A stretch of 64,000 nucleotides of DNA, taken from contig JAQGEF010000010.1 in assembly GCA_027854065.1 (NCBI GenBank), positions 93,697 to 157,696 on the forward strand, written 5' to 3'. Under the pieces are notes generated by a model that saw only the letters and a list, made by a program, of their open reading frames with translations, did no database searches and was not told the origin of the DNA. Shown here in pieces: positions 37,397 through 45,900 of the stretch (its first letter is position 1; every line of letters starts with the position of its first letter). Source of the stretch: Polluticaenibacter yanchengensis (lineage in GTDB: Bacteria; Bacteroidota; Bacteroidia; Chitinophagales; Chitinophagaceae). The position numbers and the translations under genes were made by a program.

Positions 37397-40012
37397 TTAA
37401 TTAACTCTTAATGCGACTGTCACCAGGTTTTTATAGCGCTCTGTTTTGCCACTCAAATTAAACAGTTCGGTTTTTACAATGTAATTACCTGCCGGCACTT
37501 TACGCAATTTATCGTCCAGGCCGTCCCAGCGGAAGTTCGCATTTTGAGCCAGGCTTACATTTTTCTCCAATACTTTCACCAGTCTGCCGGCAGCATCGTA
37601 AATGCTGATATTTGCTACAAAGCCGGGTTCTGTTGTTTGAATGTTCATCAGCATAAAATCATCGTAACCGTCATTGTCGGGACTAAAAACTTTTGGTGAA
37701 ATAGTGATTTGTCCACTGGTAGTGGTTATTTGTTTCCGCTGGCTGTTTTCATAGGTAGGTGTTCCAAAACCGCTGCTTTGGGCAGCACTGGTCCAGTTGA
37801 TAGCGTTGTTGGTTGGCTTGTCATAATCGATGCGCTCAAGTGATACGCCTTCCCGATTGGATAATAATGAGAAATGCCATTTTTGATCATAGGACAGGGA
37901 GTCGATAATCACACCTGCGTTATCCAGTAAAATCACATTGCCTTTATCGTCAGGATAAGAAGGCATGCTGCTCAACTGCAATAATTTTTCAGGGCTTTTT
38001 ACATGAAACCGTTGTTTTATGTCTTCCGGGTTTTCTGTAATGACTATAAAATCATTCGGAAATAATAATTGGCCTTCCGATGTTATTTGCCTGATACTGC
38101 TGATGGCATTGGTGGAACTGCTTCTGTTAGCAATGTATAACTTGGAAAGGTCTATGATTTTACTGCTCCTGTTATAAAGTTCCAGGTAATCATAACTAAA
38201 TGGGACCGGGTTGAATAATAGTTCATTCACAATGACATCATTCTGTAAGACAACAGATGCTAAACCAAATTTGACGGATGCACCGCCTGCATTCATATTG
38301 CCGTTACAGTCAGCAATACCATTTACAGTCATCGTATATATTTTGCCTTCTTGTATCGCTGTTTGTGTCGTCAGTTTTATCTTCCTGTACAATGGCGCTT
38401 CAAATGCACCAACAGCGTTAATGATTACATTATTATCGATACTAAAATTTGCAGCGGTATAAGCGACGGTGCTTTTTATTGTTTCATTAAAATAGGCTTC
38501 AATTTCGTTGGCAGATACTGCAATGGCTTTTACTAAGAGAGGCGGCTGCTTTTCACCAATATTTGCAGCTACAGAATTTTTAGCAGCCGGTGTACCGCCG
38601 CGGGCATCGGTGCTGGCAGTCCAGTTGCCTTCGCCTATACATGGGGAATCATAGTCTTTCATTTCTAAGGTCCAACCACCATTCGCTTTCTGTTCATTAC
38701 CATACCAGGTAATATTATAATTCACGGCATGCATCACAGAACCGTCTGCCGCATACAGGATAATCAGGTCCCCTTCATTGCCGAGGCTTGGAAAACTGGT
38801 GACACCTTGCGTTTTCCCGAATGAGGACATTGCTGCTACTGCACTGGTGCCACATACAATCATTGCTTCATTTGGTTGAAGAAGGGCAGCCGTCAATCCG
38901 CCACTCTGGGTGTTACCTTTACCTAACCGGTAACCGGTAATATCTATCGGGAATTTACTCCTGTTTGTAATTTCAAGCCATTCTACTTCAGGCAGGCCTA
39001 CAACAGGCGTTTGATCGGCCATTAATTCTGTAATGACAATATCATACATCTGGGCTTTGTAGAAACTGAATTTCTTTTCTTCGGTACCCATCAGATTACC
39101 GAACAGGTCATCAATATTTTTTACCTGTAAACTGTATTCTGTGCCATTTGCAAAGGGCTGCGCAAAACTCAGTGTTACCAATGCTTTATTTGAAGCGTTT
39201 TGAACAGCGGTTACGGGATTGCCCAATCCATTATTAGCAGTATAGTTCGCCGTATTTTGCGCACTGGTTGTATTGACAGGCTCATTGAATAATACTTCTA
39301 CCTGGGTATTACTAATGGCATTCAGGGATTGCACGGCAGGTGGGGTAACGTCCGGTATGTAAGGTTTTACAACAATCTCATCCAGGAAATGTTTCTGAAA
39401 AAAACTTGATGTACTTTGTCTTACCAGGATACCGAAAAAGGCAGAAGTGCTATAAGTAGCATCTGTTACGGTAGCTTCTGCTATATAACTATTGCCTGTA
39501 CCGGTCATATCCCTGTATAACATCCATGTATTGGATACTGTTCGGACTACCCGGATTCTTAGCGTATTATTACTGGAAGAGGCCACTGTGCCGTTTACGC
39601 CATCTATTATCTTTACAGTACCGGCAGCATCCTGCCTGTATAAACTTACTTCATCATCTGTGTTACCTATGCGAACAAAATAACCGGTATTACCTGTTGC
39701 GGTCAGGTTGCTGTTGGCAGATGTGAGGTACACATCGGCGTAATTGGTACCGGATGTCGCAAAATTTAATTTTATTAAGAAGGTCCATTCTGTCTGAGTA
39801 GCCAGAGCATTAGCAGTACTCAGATAAAAAACAGCATTTGCTGTGGTATTATTGCTTCGCAGTTCATTATTTAAAATCACCCAGTCACTGGTATTTCCTA
39901 TCCATTGAGGATTATTTGTAAAATCTCCATCATCGAATGACTCATTAATTTGTGCCCTTATCCCTCCAATACACATCCAAGTCATCAGACACGATAGCAG
40001 CAGTTTTCTCAT
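37397..40012 (-). CDS. Lamin-tail domain surface protein with T9SS-like C-terminus
   Basis: 871 aa with a signal peptide (residues 1-20, ending GGIRAQ). Residues ~25-215 resemble a concanavalin-like beta-sandwich (NESFDDGDFTNNPQW opening). Ig-like SbsA-type segments follow around ~225-315 and ~490-580 (VEVLFNEPVN, IEAYFNETI). Two lamin-tail domains are visible: one near 325-440 (DIVITELMADQ.. VEWLEITNRS) and one near 590-720 (VIVNELLFNPVPFSYDYLEL). The last ~95 residues (ISPKVFSPDNDGYDDFMLM ... FRWDGLDDKLRKVPAGNYI) look like a FlgD-like/CHU_C-related sorting domain. It is probably exported by T9SS to the surface; lamin-tail domains occur on secreted nucleases and adhesins, but no nuclease domain is present here. 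Function unknown. Confidence 0.85.
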   Translation of the reverse strand: MRKLLLSCLMTWMCIGGIRAQINESFDDGDFTNNPQWIGNTSDWVILNNELRSNNTTANAVFYLSTANALATQTEWTFLIKLNFATSGTNYADVYLTSANSNLTATGNTGYFVRIGNTDDEVSLYRQDAAGTVKIIDGVNGTVASSSNNTLRIRVVRTVSNTWMLYRDMTGTGNSYIAEATVTDATYSTSAFFGILVRQSTSSFFQKHFLDEIVVKPYIPDVTPPAVQSLNAISNTQVEVLFNEPVNTTSAQNTANYTANNGLGNPVTAVQNASNKALVTLSFAQPFANGTEYSLQVKNIDDLFGNLMGTEEKKFSFYKAQMYDIVITELMADQTPVVGLPEVEWLEITNRSKFPIDITGYRLGKGNTQSGGLTAALLQPNEAMIVCGTSAVAAMSSFGKTQGVTSFPSLGNEGDLIILYAADGSVMHAVNYNITWYGNEQKANGGWTLEMKDYDSPCIGEGNWTASTDARGGTPAAKNSVAANIGEKQPPLLVKAIAVSANEIEAYFNETIKSTVAYTAANFSIDNNVIINAVGAFEAPLYRKIKLTTQTAIQEGKIYTMTVNGIADCNGNMNAGGASVKFGLASVVLQNDVIVNELLFNPVPFSYDYLELYNRSSKIIDLSKLYIANRSSSTNAISSIRQITSEGQLLFPNDFIVITENPEDIKQRFHVKSPEKLLQLSSMPSYPDDKGNVILLDNAGVIIDSLSYDQKWHFSLLSNREGVSLERIDYDKPTNNAINWTSAAQSSGFGTPTYENSQRKQITTTSGQITISPKVFSPDNDGYDDFMLMNIQTTEPGFVANISIYDAAGRLVKVLEKNVSLAQNANFRWDGLDDKLRKVPAGNYIVKTELFNLSGKTERYKNLVTVALRVN

Positions 40013-40210
40013 TACATGAGTTTTGGTTATTAGTTATAAAAATATATAATAAAAGGGTATGAAGCAAATTTGCTGAAATCAAAATGCCCGGGGAACCAGG
40101 TATTTTTCTATGTAGTTTACCGTCAGTATGATTTCAGTAAAGGGAATACAGGTAAATATCCTTATCTGTGCCTCGTATCAATTATTGGATTTTTGGCATT
40201 AAATACGGAA

Positions 40211-40242
40211 TAAAAAAATCGGTTGATGAAACACCAACCGAT
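40211..40242 (-). terminator. Terminator of the B12/GTPase gene
   Basis: ATCGGTTG / CAACCGAT stem with a T7 run on the minus strand (40218-40212), 28 bp past the stop at 40270. Confidence 0.9.
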
Positions 40243-40269
40243 CTATGAATGAAGAGGAATAAATAATAT

Positions 40270-41628
40270 CTATTCGTTGATTAAATCAATCGTTTCTTTC
40301 AGGCAATAAAGTTTATTGGCCAGTTCTGCCTGCTCATTGGCCCAGTTGTTATAGCGGCGTACAGAACTGCTGATTTCTGACAGATAGCGGATACGGCTTG
40401 GCGGAATAACAGCATTCGATACTTTGGCGGTAGGTACTTCTTCAATATTCCCGAATACGATGCCTTTGCGCTCCTGGATGGTGGTAACAATCTTTTTGAA
40501 TAATTGGTTCATGCCATCATTATTAAACTGGCTGGCAACGGTGCCTATTACCGGGATTTGTTCATCAGGTGCAGTAAACAAATTATGATTGCGACGATAT
40601 TGTTTTTTAACATCAGCGATAGTGTCCAGTGCACCGGTTTTGTCACATTTGTTGATGCAGATAATATCCGCGTAATCCAGCATGTTTATCTTTTCCAACT
40701 GGCTGGCTGCGCCGTATTCTGGCGTCATTACATACATGCTTACATCCGCATAATCAGTAATTCCTGCATCACTCTGGCCGGTACCGGCACTTTCCAGTAT
40801 AATTAAATCGAAGTTCCGGGCTTTACAAATATTCAGTGCTGCCTGTACATGTTCGCTCAAAGCGAGGTTGTCGTTACGCGTGGCCATGCTGCGCATATAG
40901 CAGCGGCTATTGCTGATACTGTTCATACGGATACGATCGCCTAAAAGCGCGCCTCCTGTTTTTTTCTTGCTGGGATCAACAGAGATGATGGCAATTGTTT
41001 TATCTTGGAAATTATGCAGGTAACGACGGACAATTTCGTCTGTGACGCTTGATTTTCCGGCACCACCCGTACCTGTAATACCAAATACGATGGAAGTAGA
41101 ATCCGGCGAAGCATCCGGAACGGTGCCATTTTCGGCTTCGGTAATTTCATGTGCAATGGAAGCGATATTTTTAGCCTTCCCTAATGGCTTATCAATGGCG
41201 TTATTGGGATTAACTACAGTGGTACACTGGTTCAGTAAGTCCTCTATCATCCCTTCCAGGCCCATTTTCCGGCCGTCATCCGGGCTATAAATACGGCTGA
41301 TACCATATGCATGCAATTCGTCTATTTCCTGGGGCAGAATGGTACCACCACCACCGCCAAACAGTTTTATATGGCCACAGTTATTTTCTGCCAGTAAATC
41401 TTTCATGTATTTGAAAAACTCCACATGCCCGCCCTGGTAACTGGTAATGGCAATGCCATGCGCATCTTCTTCTATAGCGGCTTCTACAATCTCATACACG
41501 CTGCGGTTATGGCCAAGGTGAATGACTTCCGCGCCTTTAGCCTGCATAATGCGGCGCATAATATTAATAGCAGCATCATGCCCGTCAAAAAGACTGGCTG
41601 CCGTTACAATTCTAATTTTTTGTTGCAT
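40270..41628 (-). CDS. B12-binding + G-protein chaperone protein, N-terminal half of an IcmF-type mutase
   Basis: 452 aa from ATG 41628 (a TTG nine codons earlier is in frame but less likely). Residues ~4-135 are a cobalamin-binding domain with the lower-ligand motif DGHDAA (Asp15, His17) and a glycine-rich loop GGGGG at 91-95. Residues ~178-400 are a MeaB/ArgK-type G domain with Walker A GTGGAGKSS (186-194) and an NKCD guanine-specificity motif. The C-terminus (PPSRIRYLSEISSSVRRYNN) matches the linker after the G domain in IcmF, the fused isobutyryl-CoA mutase. The missing catalytic barrel is encoded ~5 kb away at 46670 on the other strand. In IcmF the G domain loads and protects the B12 cofactor. 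A simple MeaB chaperone is less likely because of the fused B12 domain. Confidence 0.9.
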   Translation of the reverse strand: MQQKIRIVTAASLFDGHDAAINIMRRIMQAKGAEVIHLGHNRSVYEIVEAAIEEDAHGIAITSYQGGHVEFFKYMKDLLAENNCGHIKLFGGGGGTILPQEIDELHAYGISRIYSPDDGRKMGLEGMIEDLLNQCTTVVNPNNAIDKPLGKAKNIASIAHEITEAENGTVPDASPDSTSIVFGITGTGGAGKSSVTDEIVRRYLHNFQDKTIAIISVDPSKKKTGGALLGDRIRMNSISNSRCYMRSMATRNDNLALSEHVQAALNICKARNFDLIILESAGTGQSDAGITDYADVSMYVMTPEYGAASQLEKINMLDYADIICINKCDKTGALDTIADVKKQYRRNHNLFTAPDEQIPVIGTVASQFNNDGMNQLFKKIVTTIQERKGIVFGNIEEVPTAKVSNAVIPPSRIRYLSEISSSVRRYNNWANEQAELANKLYCLKETIDLINE

Positions 41629-41708
41629 AGCAAAATTTTCGGTATTCACAAACAAATCGTTATCGCAAAAATAAAGCGGGAAGACTACTAAAAATGGCTA
41701 AAAATAAG

Positions 41709-41734
41709 AAACGACTGTTAAATAACAGCCGTTT
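41709..41734 (-). terminator. ridA terminator
   Basis: AAACGxCTGTT / AACAGxCGTTT stem with a T-rich tract on the minus strand, 42 bp beyond the ridA stop. It separates ridA from the downstream B12/GTPase gene. Confidence 0.7.
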
Positions 41735-41775
41735 AATAGTTTATTGAAAATCTTGAATTTTATTTATCAAAATTG

Positions 41776-42156
41776 TTAAATGGCTACAATCATACTAATT
41801 TCCACATTTGCACCTTTAGGTAATCCTTTTACTGCTACGGTTTCTCTTGCCGGGAAATGGGTAGAAAAATAACTGCCATAGATCTCATTAACCTGGGCAA
41901 ATAATGCCATATCAGTTAAGAATATGGTGGTTTTAATAGCTTTGTCAAAGGTTGTACCGGCATCTTCCAGTATTGCTTTCAGGTTTTTCATCACCTGGAT
42001 GGTTTCCGCTTCAATATTGTCATTTTTAAAACTGCCATCTGCAGGGTCTAAAGGAATCTGGCCACTCACGTATAATATGCCATTAGCAACTACCGCCTGG
42101 CTATAAGGGCCGATAGGTGCCGGGGCTAAATTTGTCTTAATGGTTGTTAATTGCAT
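41776..42156 (-). CDS. ridA: RidA family enamine/imine deaminase
   Basis: 126 aa, the usual size of the family. RidA hydrolyses reactive 2-aminoacrylate and related enamines made by PLP enzymes such as serine/threonine dehydratases, releasing ammonia. Family features: APIGPYSQAV near the N-terminus, LYVSGQIPLDP, and the C-terminal segment FPARETVAVKGLPKGANVEI with the conserved arginine that holds the substrate carboxylate. Cytoplasmic. It diverges from the 206-aa gene at 42221 with only 64 bp between starts. An L-serine dehydratase gene lies further along at 56283. Confidence 0.94.
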   Translation of the reverse strand: MQLTTIKTNLAPAPIGPYSQAVVANGILYVSGQIPLDPADGSFKNDNIEAETIQVMKNLKAILEDAGTTFDKAIKTTIFLTDMALFAQVNEIYGSYFSTHFPARETVAVKGLPKGANVEISMIVAI

Positions 42157-42183
42157 GGTCTATATTTTTTATATATTCAAATT

Positions 42184-42196
42184 GGCTATCTTAGCC
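42184..42196. promoter_or_regulatory. Short palindrome in the ridA divergent promoter region
   Basis: GGCTA-TCT-TAGCC, with a TATCTTAG near-match to the -7 consensus inside it, between the divergent starts of ridA (42156) and the 206-aa gene (42221). Could be a -7 region or operator for the plus-strand gene. Confidence 0.25.
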
Positions 42197-42220
42197 GCTC
42201 TTTTTAGCAAATAAATAGCT

Positions 42221-42841
42221 ATGGTAGTATTAATTGCCGGCAATCCGGAAACTGTAAAGTTAGCAAATTTCAGGTTTGATTCAAAGGCAGAAGTTATAAT
42301 TGTAGATTCCCCAACAATGTTTAACATTTATAAACAGGCAGATGTTTATTTATATATGAACTTTGATGGTACCTTTTATGGCAATAAAGAAGTGCCTGCT
42401 CTAATAAATGAAACGGTAAAAACATTTGAAGAATTGACCGATTTACCTGAAAAAACAGCAAGGTTTTGTGGATGGAATACGTTTGTGGAACGGGAATTTT
42501 GGGAAATTTCCATAAATTCTGAAAAAAACGAATGGATTAATTTCATAATGTCGTCTATAGGTAAGACATTTGCTATTGTACCTGATATAAGGGGATTAGT
42601 AACACCAAGAATTATAAGCGCCATTATTAATGAAGCTTACTATTTAAAAGCATCGGACATTGCTGATGATACATCTGTAAATACAGCAATGAAGCTTGGT
42701 ACCAACTATCCTTATGGCCCCATAGAATGGAGCGATAAAATTGGAAAAAGCAACGTTTATAACTTATTAATTAGTTTAAGTGAGAAGGAGGATATGAAAT
42801 ATGATCCTTGCAGTTTGTTGAAGGAAGGAGAAGGAAATTAA
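42221..42841 (+). CDS. 3-hydroxyacyl-CoA dehydrogenase C-terminal domain protein
   Basis: 206 aa. Residues ~115-200 match the C-terminal dimerisation/substrate domain of 3-hydroxyacyl-CoA dehydrogenases: TPRIISAIINEAYYLKASDI, then AMKLGTNYPYGPIEW and a VYNLL segment. The first ~110 residues lack the GxGxxG NAD-binding motif and I do not recognise them. A catalytic role as a dehydrogenase is therefore doubtful; it may be a regulatory or binding relative. Its stop overlaps the tsaB start by one base (TAATG), so the two are translationally coupled. No signal peptide. Confidence 0.75.
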   Translation: MVVLIAGNPETVKLANFRFDSKAEVIIVDSPTMFNIYKQADVYLYMNFDGTFYGNKEVPALINETVKTFEELTDLPEKTARFCGWNTFVEREFWEISINSEKNEWINFIMSSIGKTFAIVPDIRGLVTPRIISAIINEAYYLKASDIADDTSVNTAMKLGTNYPYGPIEWSDKIGKSNVYNLLISLSEKEDMKYDPCSLLKEGEGN

Positions 42842-43530
42842 TGTCATTGATTATAAATATTGATACATCGAATAAAATAGCGCAGGTTATTTTAAGTGAT
42901 AAGGACGGAGTAATAGATATCTTAGCAGATAGCCAGGCTATGGAACATGCATCATTCCTGCAGCCGGCCATAAAAAGAATTTTAGAGAAAAATCATATTG
43001 ATTTTAATGATATTAAAGCTGTTTCAGTAGTGAACGGCCCGGGTTCTTATACAGGATTGAGAATAGGTTTGGCTGGCGCCAAAGGTATTTGTCATGTACT
43101 GGGACTACCATTAATTGCCCACAATACTTTAGATGTAATAGCTCATTCTTTGAAAAACCGTATCGGCCCTGATTTTAGAGGATTCATTTGCCCAATGATA
43201 GATGCCCGCAGAATGGAAGTATTTACTGCATTATATAAAGCGGAAAATCTTGAGAAAATAAGCAATGTGGAAGCAAAAGTATTAGACGAAAATTTTATAC
43301 AAGAGTATTTACCATTTGGCTCAAAAATTGTATTTGGTGGGGATGGAGCAGGTAAGTTTAAGGCAAGTGTTGAAAATGAAAATTATCAATTTGCGAATGA
43401 AGGAGACCTCTCTGTTTCAATTGCGAAAATGTCTTACGAAAGGCTATTACATGAGCAATTTGATGATCTGATCCTGACAGAACCATTTTACAGTAAGGCA
43501 TTTTACAGTACAATTAAGTTGAATAAATAA
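42841..43530 (+). CDS. tsaB: tRNA t6A modification protein TsaB
   Basis: 229 aa from the ATG at 42841; an in-frame TTG at 42808 would add 11 residues lying inside the upstream gene, so ATG, preceded by an AAGGAAGGAGAAGG purine run, is preferred. TsaB supports TsaD in making N6-threonylcarbamoyladenosine at position 37 of ANN-decoding tRNAs. Family marks: IINIDTSN at the N-terminus, VSVVNGPGSYTGLRIGLAGA near residue 60, and ICPMIDARRMEVFTALY. It is the second gene of a coupled pair with the 3HCDH-C-like gene. The length is typical. Confidence 0.95.
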   Translation: MSLIINIDTSNKIAQVILSDKDGVIDILADSQAMEHASFLQPAIKRILEKNHIDFNDIKAVSVVNGPGSYTGLRIGLAGAKGICHVLGLPLIAHNTLDVIAHSLKNRIGPDFRGFICPMIDARRMEVFTALYKAENLEKISNVEAKVLDENFIQEYLPFGSKIVFGGDGAGKFKASVENENYQFANEGDLSVSIAKMSYERLLHEQFDDLILTEPFYSKAFYSTIKLNK

Positions 43531-43600
43531 AAAAAAGAATTTAAAATTTGTTAAAGTTTAAACATCGATTTTCACAAATGGAATAAAGGAACAGTTAATG

Positions 43601-43619
43601 ATTGTCAAAAAATGACAAT
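43601..43619. promoter_or_regulatory. Inverted repeat upstream of the ArsR-like gene
   Basis: ATTGTCA-AAAAA-TGACAAT, a perfect 7-bp inverted repeat ~165 bp before the regulator start and 70 bp after the tsaB stop. It may be a regulator operator or a weak terminator of tsaB; there is no strong T-tract. Confidence 0.35.
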
Positions 43620-43684
43620 TAAATAACAGCAATAAATATCCAATAATGTTACTTTTTAATATCATAAGAATAGATGAATGAAAA

Positions 43685-43710
43685 TTTGGATATTAAATAA
43701 TGTAGTTTTG
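43685..43710 (+). promoter_or_regulatory. Possible promoter of the ArsR-like gene
   Basis: TAGTTTTG at 43703-43710 is an exact TAnnTTTG match 75 bp before the start. A TTTG lies at 43685-43688, but the 14-base spacing is shorter than usual. Confidence 0.4.
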
Positions 43711-43784
43711 TATTTAGAATTTCAACCATAAAACAATTTCTTTAAAAAAGAAAACAATTTTAAAACATTTAATAATTACTTATT

Positions 43785-44123
43785 ATGGCAGCAAGTAGTC
43801 AACATTTCCTGGTTTTATTCCCGGGATCAAAAAAAGAAATCCAGGTGGAGCTTTTAACATTAAAAAAAGCTGATTTGGTAATCAGGGCTTTAAACCACAA
43901 GCTAAGATTACAAATTATCAGGATGTTACACGATAAAGAAGAATTGACTGTAACTGAGATTTATGTTAAATTGAAACTGGAACAATCTGTAGCTTCTCAG
44001 CATTTAGCTATTTTACGTAGAGCAGGTATAGTGGTTACACGTCGCGAAGGTAAATTCATTTACTATAGCGTAAATCCTACGAGAATTGAAGAAATCTACA
44101 AAATTGCAAAAAGCTTGGTTTAA
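43785..44123 (+). CDS. ArsR-like winged-helix transcriptional regulator
   Basis: 112 aa. After ~25 unrecognised N-terminal residues, a winged helix-turn-helix of the ArsR/SmtB type runs from ~30 to 105: RLQIIRMLHDKEELTVTEIY, the recognition helix QSVASQHLAILRRAGIV, and the wing RREGKFIYYSVNP. There is no cysteine at all, so it cannot be a thiol-metal or persulfide sensor of the usual ArsR kind; the ligand is unknown. Its own terminator follows, then the CstB-like gene on the same strand. A role in controlling that gene is possible by position only. Confidence 0.85.
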   Translation: MAASSQHFLVLFPGSKKEIQVELLTLKKADLVIRALNHKLRLQIIRMLHDKEELTVTEIYVKLKLEQSVASQHLAILRRAGIVVTRREGKFIYYSVNPTRIEEIYKIAKSLV

Positions 44124-44160
44124 ATAAAGCTTTTATTGATTGTGTTTAAGAGGAAAAGAC

Positions 44161-44188
44161 AAAAAGCTCCCATTTACGGGAGCTTTTT
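44161..44188 (+). terminator. Terminator of the ArsR-like gene
   Basis: An 11-bp perfect stem (AAAAAGCTCCC) with a T5 run, 38 bp beyond the stop. Confidence 0.92.
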
Positions 44189-44237
44189 GTAATTTAGCAG
44201 TGTCAATTTTGTGAATGTGAACGATTAAAGGATAATT

Positions 44238-45656
44238 ATGTATATACAACAACTTTATACAGGTTGCTTAAGCGAAGCTGCCTATTATATAGAAAGTAAC
44301 GGTGAAGCTGCTATTGTAGACCCATTAAGAGATATTGAAGCCTATTTACTGCTGGCAAAAGAAAGAGGCACCACTATAAAATATATTTTCGAAACCCATT
44401 TTCATGCGGATTTTGTAAGTGGTCATTTAGACCTGGCCGGCAGTACCGGTGCTACTATTATTTATGGGCCGGAAACAGAAACAACCTATAAGGTAAAAGT
44501 GGCCGCAGATAACGAGATTTTCAGGCTGGGTAATATTCAGATAAAAGTATTACATACACCAGGGCATACATTGGAAAGTTCCTGTTACCTGGTACTGGAC
44601 GAAAACGGCAAAGAGCATGCAGTATTTACAGGTGATACCTTATTTATTGGTGATGTCGGTCGCCCGGATCTCAGCAGTGGTAATTTAGACAGTAATACAC
44701 TGGCAGGTTTGTTATACCACTCGCTAAACAATAAAATTAAAACACTGCCGGATGATGTGATTGTTTATCCGGCACATGGTGCAGGTAGTGCCTGCGGTAA
44801 AAACCTGAGCACAGAAACGACCAGCACAATTGGACAGCAAAAAGCCACCAACTATGCATTGCAACAGGACAACATGGACGCATTTGTAGAAGCGGTAACA
44901 ACAGGATTAACGGCTGCGCCATCTTATTTTGCAGTTAATGCGGAGATCAATAAAAAAGGGTATAAGCCTCTGAACGAAATTATAGAAAGTGCCGCTAATC
45001 CAATAGGCATAGAAGCAGTAAAATACCTGATCGCACATAAATCTGACGATACCGTTATTGTAGATACCAGGCATTCTGATTTGTTTGCCGAAGGTTTTAT
45101 TCCTACGTCCATCAGCATCGGCTTAAACGGCCGTTTTGCAGAATGGGCAGGCGCTTTGCTGGAATTTGATAAGGACATAGTACTGGTAACTGATGCGGAT
45201 AAACTGGAAGAAAGTACAGTAAGGCTTGCCCGTGTAGGCTTTGAGCGCATTGTTGGACACGTGGATGGCGGTTTCGACGCCTGGAAAAATTCCGGTGAAC
45301 GCATCGATATGATCATCAATGTGGAAGCGGATGAATTGGCAATGGACCTGCCTCATGACGATAAATTACTCGTAGTGGATGTAAGAAACAACAATGAGTA
45401 TGATGAAAAACATGTTGTCGGCGCCTTTCATTCTCCGCTAAACGGTTTGAACAAAGTAGAGAACATTGCCATGATACCGGATGAAGCTAACCTGTACGTA
45501 CATTGTGCCGGTGGTTACAGAAGCATTATCGCAGCGTCACTCATAAAAAAACAAGGCATTCACAATATCAGGAATATTGTCGGAGGATTTAAAAGTATTG
45601 CATTGGAGGACCGGATACCATTGGAAACAACAACAAAGGCAACTACAGCCGAATAA
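44238..45656 (+). CDS. CstB-like persulfide dioxygenase/rhodanese fusion
   Basis: 472 aa. Residues ~1-240 are an ETHE1-type metallo-beta-lactamase fold with THFHADFVSGH (His54, His56, Asp58, His63), HTPGHT and FTGDTLFIGDVGR, the mononuclear-iron persulfide dioxygenase pattern. Two rhodanese domains follow. The first (~260-355) has IVLVTDADK where the catalytic cysteine should be, so it is a pseudo-rhodanese. The second (~370-465) keeps the active site as YVHCAGGYRS (Cys423). This three-part order matches CstB of staphylococci, which detoxifies sulfide-derived persulfides, yielding sulfite and thiosulfate. Cytoplasmic, single gene with a terminator right after. The substrate is inferred from the family. 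Confidence 0.88.
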   Translation: MYIQQLYTGCLSEAAYYIESNGEAAIVDPLRDIEAYLLLAKERGTTIKYIFETHFHADFVSGHLDLAGSTGATIIYGPETETTYKVKVAADNEIFRLGNIQIKVLHTPGHTLESSCYLVLDENGKEHAVFTGDTLFIGDVGRPDLSSGNLDSNTLAGLLYHSLNNKIKTLPDDVIVYPAHGAGSACGKNLSTETTSTIGQQKATNYALQQDNMDAFVEAVTTGLTAAPSYFAVNAEINKKGYKPLNEIIESAANPIGIEAVKYLIAHKSDDTVIVDTRHSDLFAEGFIPTSISIGLNGRFAEWAGALLEFDKDIVLVTDADKLEESTVRLARVGFERIVGHVDGGFDAWKNSGERIDMIINVEADELAMDLPHDDKLLVVDVRNNNEYDEKHVVGAFHSPLNGLNKVENIAMIPDEANLYVHCAGGYRSIIAASLIKKQGIHNIRNIVGGFKSIALEDRIPLETTTKATTAE

Positions 45657-45666
45657 AAATATCTTG

Positions 45667-45690
45667 AAAAGCTACCAACCGGTAGCTTTT
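45667..45690 (+). terminator. Terminator of the CstB-like gene
   Basis: AAAAGCTACC / GGTAGCTTTT perfect 10-bp stem with a T-rich tail, 11 bp after the stop. Confidence 0.92.
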
Positions 45691-45715
45691 TCTCTTTTCT
45701 CTATTTCTTTTTATT

Positions 45716-45900
45716 GGGGCTATCAGCAGGTGTAATGCTATCTAGCTTTTGTCCGGCGTACTTATGGCTCCGCTACGCTCGGTGTATTTTTGCAGGAGTG
45801 ACTACTGGTGATAAAGTGTTCATTGAATCCTGCAAAAAATACACTGGCTCGTTCCTCGCCACCAACGTATGCCGGAGCCCATCAGCATTTAGGGTAAACT
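45716..45900 (+). repeat. Family A repeat copy 4 (left arm of an inverted pair)
   Basis: GGGGCTATCAGCA start, TCCGGCGTACTTATGGCTCC, the core CGCTACGCTCGGTG, then an internal hairpin TGTATTTTTGCAGGA ... TCCTGCAAAAAATACA. Positions 45751-45880 align with 46574-46446 on the opposite strand at roughly 85-90% identity by eye. Confidence 0.8.

Noticed and set aside
40270-41628. Label as a stand-alone MeaB/ArgK chaperone
   Set aside because: A MeaB chaperone has no fused B12-binding domain; the order B12 domain, G domain, linker matches the IcmF N-terminus.
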